In this document: positions 59,293 to 64,000 of the stretch, one piece after another
Layout of the letters: every line of letters starts with the position of its first letter
Position numbering within the stretch: position 1 is the first letter of the stretch
Assembly: GCF_036195325.1 (NCBI RefSeq)
Contig: NZ_CP108101.1
Span: forward strand, 2,728,001-2,792,000
DNA length: 64,000 nt
DNA from: Streptomyces sp. NBC_00234
GTDB taxonomy: Bacteria > Actinomycetota > Actinomycetes > Streptomycetales > Streptomycetaceae
Direction: 5' to 3'
Program-made: the position numbers and the translations under genes
The notes under the pieces: model-generated
The model's database searches: none
The model's input: only the letters and a program-made list of their open reading frames with translations
What the model was told of the DNA's origin: nothing

Positions 59293-60558
59293 ATGAAGCT
59301 CGCAGTAGTGGGTGGCGGGTCCACCTACACACCTGAACTGATCGACGGTTTCGCACGCCTGCGGGACACCCTGCCGGTCGAGGAGCTGGTGCTCGTCGAC
59401 CCGGCGGCCGACCGGCTCGAACTCATCGGCGGCCTGGCCCGGCGGATCTTCGCCAGGCAGGGCCACCCGGGGCGGATCACCACCACGTCCGACCTGGACG
59501 CGGGTGTCGCGGACGCCGACGCGGTCCTGCTCCAGCTCCGCGTCGGCGGGCAGGCCGCCCGCAACAAGGACGAGACGTGGCCGCTGGAGTGCGGCTGCGT
59601 CGGCCAGGAGACCACCGGGGCCGGTGGCCTCGCCAAGGCCCTGCGCACCGTGCCGGTCGTCCTGGACATCGCCGAGCGGGTGCGCCGGACCAACCCGGAC
59701 GCCTGGATCATCGACTTCACCAACCCGGTCGGCATCGTCACCCGGGCCCTGCTCCAGGCCGGGCACAAGGCCGTCGGCCTGTGCAACGTGGCGATCGGCT
59801 TCCAGCGGAAGTTCGCCTCGCTGCTCGACGTGACTCCGGGCGAGGTGCATCTCGACCACGTCGGGCTGAACCACCTGACCTGGGAGCTCGGGGTGCGCCT
59901 CGGCGGCCCCGACGGCGAGAACGTGCTGCCGCGGCTGCTCGCCGAGCACGGCGGCGCCATCGCCGAGGACCTGCACATGCCGCGGGAGATCGTCGACCGG
60001 CTCGGCGTCGTGCCCTCGTACTACCTGCGGTACTTCTACCTTCACGACGAGGTCGTACGGGAGCTCGGCACGAAGCCGTCCCGGGCGGCCGAGGTCGCCG
60101 CGATGGAGAAGGAACTCCTCGCGCTGTACGGCGACCCGGCGCTGGACGAGAAGCCGGCGCTGCTCGGCAAGCGCGGCGGTGCCTTCTACTCGGAGGCCGC
60201 CGTGGACCTGGCGGCCTCGCTGCTCGGCGGGGGCGGCTCCGCGGTGCAGGTGGTCAACACGTACAACAAGGGCACGCTGCCGTTCCTGCCGGACGACGCC
60301 GTGATCGAGGTGCAGGCCCGTGTCGACGGCACGGGGGCGACCCCGCTCGCCGTTCCCCGTCTCGACCCGCTGTACGCCGGGCTGATCGCCCAGGTGACGG
60401 CGTACGAGGACCTCGCCCTGGACGCCGCGCTGCGCGGCGGCCGTGAACGGGTGTTCAAGGCGCTCCTCTCGCACCCGCTGATCGGCCAGTACGAGTACGC
60501 CGAGGGGCTCACCGACCGGCTGATCGCGCACAACCGGGAGCACCTCGCGTGGGCGTGA
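59293..60558 (+). CDS. csnH: GH4 family 6-phospho-beta-glucosidase/glucosaminidase (CsnH-like)
   Basis: The 421-residue GH4 enzyme uses NAD+ and a divalent metal. It has the Rossmann start MKLAVVGGGSTYTPELIDGF, IDFTNPVGIVTRA, and GLCNVAIGFQRKFA with the metal-binding Cys. GH4 enzymes act by an oxidation-elimination mechanism, often on 6-phosphosugars. In this operon it may act on intracellular glucosamine oligomers or their phosphates; the substrate is inferred from context. It starts 1 nt after csnG and overlaps csnK. Confidence 0.92.
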   Translation: MKLAVVGGGSTYTPELIDGFARLRDTLPVEELVLVDPAADRLELIGGLARRIFARQGHPGRITTTSDLDAGVADADAVLLQLRVGGQAARNKDETWPLECGCVGQETTGAGGLAKALRTVPVVLDIAERVRRTNPDAWIIDFTNPVGIVTRALLQAGHKAVGLCNVAIGFQRKFASLLDVTPGEVHLDHVGLNHLTWELGVRLGGPDGENVLPRLLAEHGGAIAEDLHMPREIVDRLGVVPSYYLRYFYLHDEVVRELGTKPSRAAEVAAMEKELLALYGDPALDEKPALLGKRGGAFYSEAAVDLAASLLGGGGSAVQVVNTYNKGTLPFLPDDAVIEVQARVDGTGATPLAVPRLDPLYAGLIAQVTAYEDLALDAALRGGRERVFKALLSHPLIGQYEYAEGLTDRLIAHNREHLAWA

Positions 60559-61523
60559 ACGTCTCGGTCGTCGCCATCGACGCGGGCAACAGCAAGACCG
60601 ATGTCGCCCTGATCGGTGCGGACGGCACGGTCCTGTCCACGGCCCGCGGCGGAGGCTTCCAGCCGCCGGCCGTCGGTGTCGGGGCGGCACTGGACGTGCT
60701 GGGTTCGATCCTGGACCGCGCGCTGGCGGAGTGCGGCGGCAGCGTCGACTCCCTCGGCCATGTGTCCGCGTGTCTGGCCAACGCCGATCTCCCGGTCGAG
60801 GAGGCCGAGCTGACGGAGGCTCTGCTCGCCCGTAAGTGGGCGCGCACGGTGGAGGTGCGCAACGACACCTTCGCGATACTGCGCGCCGGGGTGGACGAGC
60901 CGCGAGGGGTGGCCGTCGTCTGCGGCGCGGGGATCAACTGCGTCGGCATGGTGCCGGACGGGCGCACCGCCCGTTTCCCCGCGATCGGCCGGATCTCCGG
61001 TGACTGGGGCGGCGGGGCGGGCCTCGCCGAGGAGGCCATGTGGTTCGCGGCGCGGGCCGAGGACGGCCGCGGCGAGGCGACCGAGCTGGTCCGCGCGCTG
61101 CCGGGGCACTTCGGGCTCGACTCGATGTACGCGCTGATCGAGGCCCTGCACCGGGGACAGATCCCGTACGCCGCGCGGCACGAGCTCACACCGGTCCTGT
61201 TCGCCACGAGCGCGGCCGGTGACCCGGTGGCACGCGCCCTGGTGGACCGGCTGGCGGACGAGGTCGTCGCCATGGCCTCGGTGGCGCTGACCCGCCTCGG
61301 CCTGCTCGACGAGGAGGCACCGGTGCTGCTGGGCGGCAGCGTGCTGGCCGCGCGCCATCCGCAGCTCGACGCGCGGATCGCCGAACTCCTGGCGGCCCGC
61401 GCCCCGAAGGCCGTGATCCGGGTGGTCTCGCAGCCGCCCGTCCTGGGGGCGGCACTGCTCGGCCTGGACCACACGGGCGCCTCGCCCGAGGTCCACGCCA
61501 GGCTGCGCGCGCAGTACGCCTGA
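60555..61523 (+). CDS. csnK: BadF/BadG-type sugar kinase (CsnK-like, GlcN/GlcNAc kinase)
   Basis: The 322-residue kinase of the ASKHA fold has VVAIDAGNSKTDVALIGADG at its N-terminus and VVCGAGINCVG and APVLLGGSVLAA later. It resembles N-acetylglucosamine kinases and the glucosamine kinase group. I chose GTG 60555 because it overlaps the csnH stop as GTGA; GTG 60549 is equally in frame. It would phosphorylate the sugar released from the oligomers. It is the last gene of the operon, followed by a 23-bp terminator. Confidence 0.88.
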   Translation: MNVSVVAIDAGNSKTDVALIGADGTVLSTARGGGFQPPAVGVGAALDVLGSILDRALAECGGSVDSLGHVSACLANADLPVEEAELTEALLARKWARTVEVRNDTFAILRAGVDEPRGVAVVCGAGINCVGMVPDGRTARFPAIGRISGDWGGGAGLAEEAMWFAARAEDGRGEATELVRALPGHFGLDSMYALIEALHRGQIPYAARHELTPVLFATSAAGDPVARALVDRLADEVVAMASVALTRLGLLDEEAPVLLGGSVLAARHPQLDARIAELLAARAPKAVIRVVSQPPVLGAALLGLDHTGASPEVHARLRAQYA

Positions 61524-61528
61524 CACCT

Positions 61529-61582
61529 GCCGGGCCCGTCCGGGTGCCGTTCCTCCCGGAACGGCACCCGGACGGGCCCGTT
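61529..61582 (+). terminator. Strong terminator of the csn operon
   Basis: A perfect 23-bp stem (start CGGGCCCGTCCGGGTGCCG) has a TCCC loop followed by TTTT. It starts 6 nt after the csnK stop. Confidence 0.92.
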
Positions 61583-61783
61583 TTGTCGGTTCCGGGAACC
61601 GATCACCCGTCCCGTACGTGTTCATGGAGTGGGGAGGCCGATCCGCCTCGGGCGGACGTTTCGACGCAAGATCCGGGCGTTCCTGGTGTGGATGTCGGTC
61701 CCTCGGCCATACTGCTGGCCGGGTACCAGTCCCCCGCTCGGCCGGGGGGCCGTGCCGCAGTCAGTGACCGAGGGGGAGGTCAA

Positions 61784-63166
61784 GTGACATACCCGCCGAA
61801 CGGGGGCTCGCTACGGGAGCGTGCGCCCGTGCAACCGCCCGCGTCCGTACCGGCGCAGCGCCGCAGTGCCTGGTCGGGACCGACGGAGCGGCTGCGTGCC
61901 GCGGCGACGACGGAGCCCGGCCGGCTGCAGATCATCGGGGCCGTACTGGCTCTGCTGGTGGTGACGTTCGGAGCCGTGACGGCTCTGGAGATCTCCGCGC
62001 GGTCCACCGCCGCCGACGACGTGGTGACCCGCAGTCAGCCGCTGAGCGCGGACGCCGCGAGCATCTACCGCTCGCTGGCCGACGCGGACACGATGGCGGC
62101 GAGCGGATTCCTGGCGGGCGCGCAGGAGCCCAAGGACGTGCACGAGCAGTACGAGAAGGACATCAAGGAAGCCTCCCGGCTGCTCGTCCGGGCGGCTGCG
62201 AGCACGGACGCCTCGACCACGTCCGGCCAGGAGATCACCACCCTGGGCGAGTTGCTCCCGGTGTACACGGGGCTCATCGAGCGGGCCCGGGCCAACAACC
62301 GCCAGGGGCTGCCGCTCGGCGGCGCCTATCTCCGGTACGCGAACCAGAAGATGACGTACGAGCTGCTGCCCGCTGCCGAGCGGCTGTACAAGGCGGAGAC
62401 GGGCCGGCTCGGCCAGGACTCCACCGACGCACGGCAGTTGCCGTATCTCTCGCTCGGGGCCGGGCTCGTGGCACTGGCCGCCCTGGTGTGGATGCAGCGG
62501 CGCAACTACCGCAGGACGAACCGGGTCTTCAACCACGGGCTGCTCGCGGCGACCGCCGCCTCGACCGTGGTGCTGCTGTGGCTGGCCGTGGGACACACGG
62601 TGGCGCGGACCGAGCTGCGTGCGGCGATGGTTCACGGGCAGGAGTCACTGGACGTCCTCAACAACGCGCGGATCAACTCGCTGAAGGCGCGCGCCAACGA
62701 GAACCTCACGCTGGTGGCCCGCGGTGCGGTGCTGACGGCGGACGGCAAGAACGACAAGTACGAGACCGACTACACCACGGGCATGAAGGCTCTCGGTGCC
62801 CAGCTGAAGAGCGCGGAGAAGCTCGCGGACGACTCCCGGGGGAGCGAGCCGGTGGCGAACGCCATCAGCAGTGTGTCCGAGTGGCAGGGCCGCCACCGCA
62901 AGGCCCGTACGACCGACGACCAGGGCGACTACGACGGTGCGCTGAAGCAGGTCATCGGCGCGAAGGACTCCACCGGTGAGTCCTTCGCCGAGGTGGACGC
63001 GGCGCTGCGCAAGGCTCTCGACCACGAGCAGGGCGAGTTCACCGACGCGGCGAAGGACGGGCGCGGAGCACTGGGCGGGCTGCCGATAGGGGCAGCGGTG
63101 CTCGGTGTGCTGGGTGCGGTCGCCGCCATCGTCGGGGTCAACCGCAGGCTCTCGGAGTACCGGTGA
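61784..63166 (+). CDS. Four-helix membrane sensor protein (GlnX-like)
   Basis: The 460-residue membrane protein has a Pro-rich cytoplasmic N-terminus, helices at about 49-70, 225-245, 258-280 and 432-453, and two large extracytoplasmic loops of about 150 residues that are mainly helical (for example YEKDIKEASRLLVRAAASTD), resembling four-helix-bundle sensor domains. It is followed by an amino-acid-binding protein. This pair resembles mycobacterial GlnX-GlnH, which senses glutamate/aspartate for PknG. GTG 61784 follows GGGGGAGG. The link to PknG signalling is inference until the downstream gene is seen. Confidence 0.72.
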   Translation: MTYPPNGGSLRERAPVQPPASVPAQRRSAWSGPTERLRAAATTEPGRLQIIGAVLALLVVTFGAVTALEISARSTAADDVVTRSQPLSADAASIYRSLADADTMAASGFLAGAQEPKDVHEQYEKDIKEASRLLVRAAASTDASTTSGQEITTLGELLPVYTGLIERARANNRQGLPLGGAYLRYANQKMTYELLPAAERLYKAETGRLGQDSTDARQLPYLSLGAGLVALAALVWMQRRNYRRTNRVFNHGLLAATAASTVVLLWLAVGHTVARTELRAAMVHGQESLDVLNNARINSLKARANENLTLVARGAVLTADGKNDKYETDYTTGMKALGAQLKSAEKLADDSRGSEPVANAISSVSEWQGRHRKARTTDDQGDYDGALKQVIGAKDSTGESFAEVDAALRKALDHEQGEFTDAAKDGRGALGGLPIGAAVLGVLGAVAAIVGVNRRLSEYR

Positions 63167-63177
63167 GTGGGGGAGCG

Positions 63178-64000
63178 ATGACCAGGAGACGAGACCGGTC
63201 CGGCCCCGGCAGGCTGCGCGGCTGGGGTGGTGTGACGGGCATGGCGGTGGCGTGCGCGGTCACCGCCTCGCTCACGCTGCTGCCGCTGTCCCACGGGAGC
63301 GCCGACTCCTTCGGCACGGACACCGTCGGCCAGGGCGCGACCTCGGCGGTGCAGGCGCGGGCCGACGCCTGCACGGACCCGGAGGCGAGCCTTCAGCCCT
63401 CGGGCGCCGACGGCCCGAGCATCGAGAAGATCAAGGACCGGGGCAAGCTGATCGCCGGTGTCGACCAGAACAGCTTCCGGTGGGGCTACCGCGATCCGGA
63501 GAACAGCCGGCTCGAAGGCTTCGACATCGATCTCGTGCGGGCCATCGCGCAGAACATCCTGGGCGACCCGGACGCGGTGATCTTCCGTGCGATACCCACC
63601 AACCAGCGCATCGCGGCCCTGGAGAACGACCGCGTGGACGTCGTCGTGCGGACGATGACCATCAACTGCAAGCGGCTGGAGCAGGTCTCGTTCTCCACGG
63701 CCTACTTCCAGGCGGGCCAGCAGGTGCTGGCCCCGAAGAACTCGACGATCACCGGGTACGACAAGTCGCTGGACGGCAAGCGGGTCTGCACCGCCGAGGG
63801 CTCCACGGCCTACGAGGCGCTGGAGAAGCAGTCGTTCGGCGCCGTGTTCAAGGACGAGGGCGACGGCACCGACCGGGACAAGGACCAGCTGACCGTGCCC
63901 AACCAGCTCGACTGCCTGGTCAGGCTCCAGCTCGGCGAGGTCGACGCGATCGTCACGGACAACGCGCTGGCGGCCGGTCAGGCGGCCCAGGACCCGGCCG
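63178..64000 (+). CDS. Family 3 amino-acid-binding protein (GlnH-like), truncated by window edge
   Basis: At least 274 residues are present. The N-terminus is a signal or anchor (VTGMAVACAVTASLTLLPLS), and the body has the family-3 solute-binding pattern IKDRGKLIAGVDQNSFRWGY, LEGFDIDLVRAIAQNILGDP and RVDVVVRTMTINCKRLEQVS. It would bind glutamate or a related amino acid outside the cell. No lipobox cysteine is obvious in the usual place (VACAV may serve). An in-frame GTG at 63163 overlapping the previous stop is an alternative start. No permease follows within the window. Confidence 0.85.
   Translation, partial: MTRRRDRSGPGRLRGWGGVTGMAVACAVTASLTLLPLSHGSADSFGTDTVGQGATSAVQARADACTDPEASLQPSGADGPSIEKIKDRGKLIAGVDQNSFRWGYRDPENSRLEGFDIDLVRAIAQNILGDPDAVIFRAIPTNQRIAALENDRVDVVVRTMTINCKRLEQVSFSTAYFQAGQQVLAPKNSTITGYDKSLDGKRVCTAEGSTAYEALEKQSFGAVFKDEGDGTDRDKDQLTVPNQLDCLVRLQLGEVDAIVTDNALAAGQAAQDPA

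Overview
The window is a piece of a high-GC actinobacterial chromosome, almost certainly Streptomyces. Codon third positions are nearly all G/C, GTG and TTG starts are frequent, and the gene order valS - clpX - clpP2 - clpP1 - tig, then rpiB, asd, pepN, malQ and a csnR-like chitosan-oligosaccharide operon matches, from memory, the S. coelicolor SCO2615-SCO2664 region. No phage, conjugative element, rRNA or CRISPR array was seen. The only transposon-like object is one short non-coding element at 21962-22133.

Layout. 1-7.2 kb is a protein quality-control block: valS (partial), a proline/glycine-rich membrane protein, clpX, clpP2, clpP1 with an upstream ClgR-like box, trigger factor, and tRNA-Pro and tRNA-Gly genes. 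7.2-15 kb holds single genes on both strands: an acyltransferase, an HD protein, a Kef-type antiporter, a SpoIIE-type phosphatase, an Eis-like acetyltransferase, a Nei-type glycosylase and RpiB. 15-21 kb carries three paralogous amino-acid permeases with a bioY gene between the first two. 21-27.8 kb holds a secreted glycerophosphodiesterase, a MITE-like element at its stop codon, a hexapeptide acetyltransferase, two RNHCP zinc-ribbon paralogs, a P-loop kinase, a divergent ArsR/MFS pair and a DsbA-like protein. 27.9-44 kb holds two pepN paralogs, a nested palindrome region, a nuclease-fold protein, a large secreted subtilase, an ECF sigma and probable anti-sigma pair, asd, and mazEF-like and vapBC-like toxin-antitoxin pairs on either side of pepN2. 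44-54.7 kb holds an AraC regulator, allantoicase, a LysR regulator, malQ with an unusual repeat-containing small protein directly upstream, a secreted GH84-like enzyme, an HNH nuclease and MscS.

54.8-61.6 kb is the best-defined functional unit. A ROK repressor has a perfect operator just downstream of a consensus-like promoter. It is followed by a lipoprotein sugar-binding protein, two permeases, a GH4 glycosidase and a sugar kinase, ending in a 23-bp terminator stem. This fits uptake and breakdown of chitosan oligosaccharides (csnR-E-F-G-H-K). 61.8-64 kb starts a second unit, a four-helix membrane sensor and an amino-acid-binding protein, resembling mycobacterial glnX-glnH, which sit next to pknG; it runs off the window.

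The observations most worth following up are the 104-residue repeat protein whose stop codon abuts the malQ start, the MITE inserted exactly at a stop codon, the nested 27/28-bp inverted repeats at 30.5-30.8 kb, the GlnX/GlnH-like sensor, and the operator/promoter architectures of the two toxin-antitoxin pairs. Functional names come from motif recognition and recall; no database search was run.
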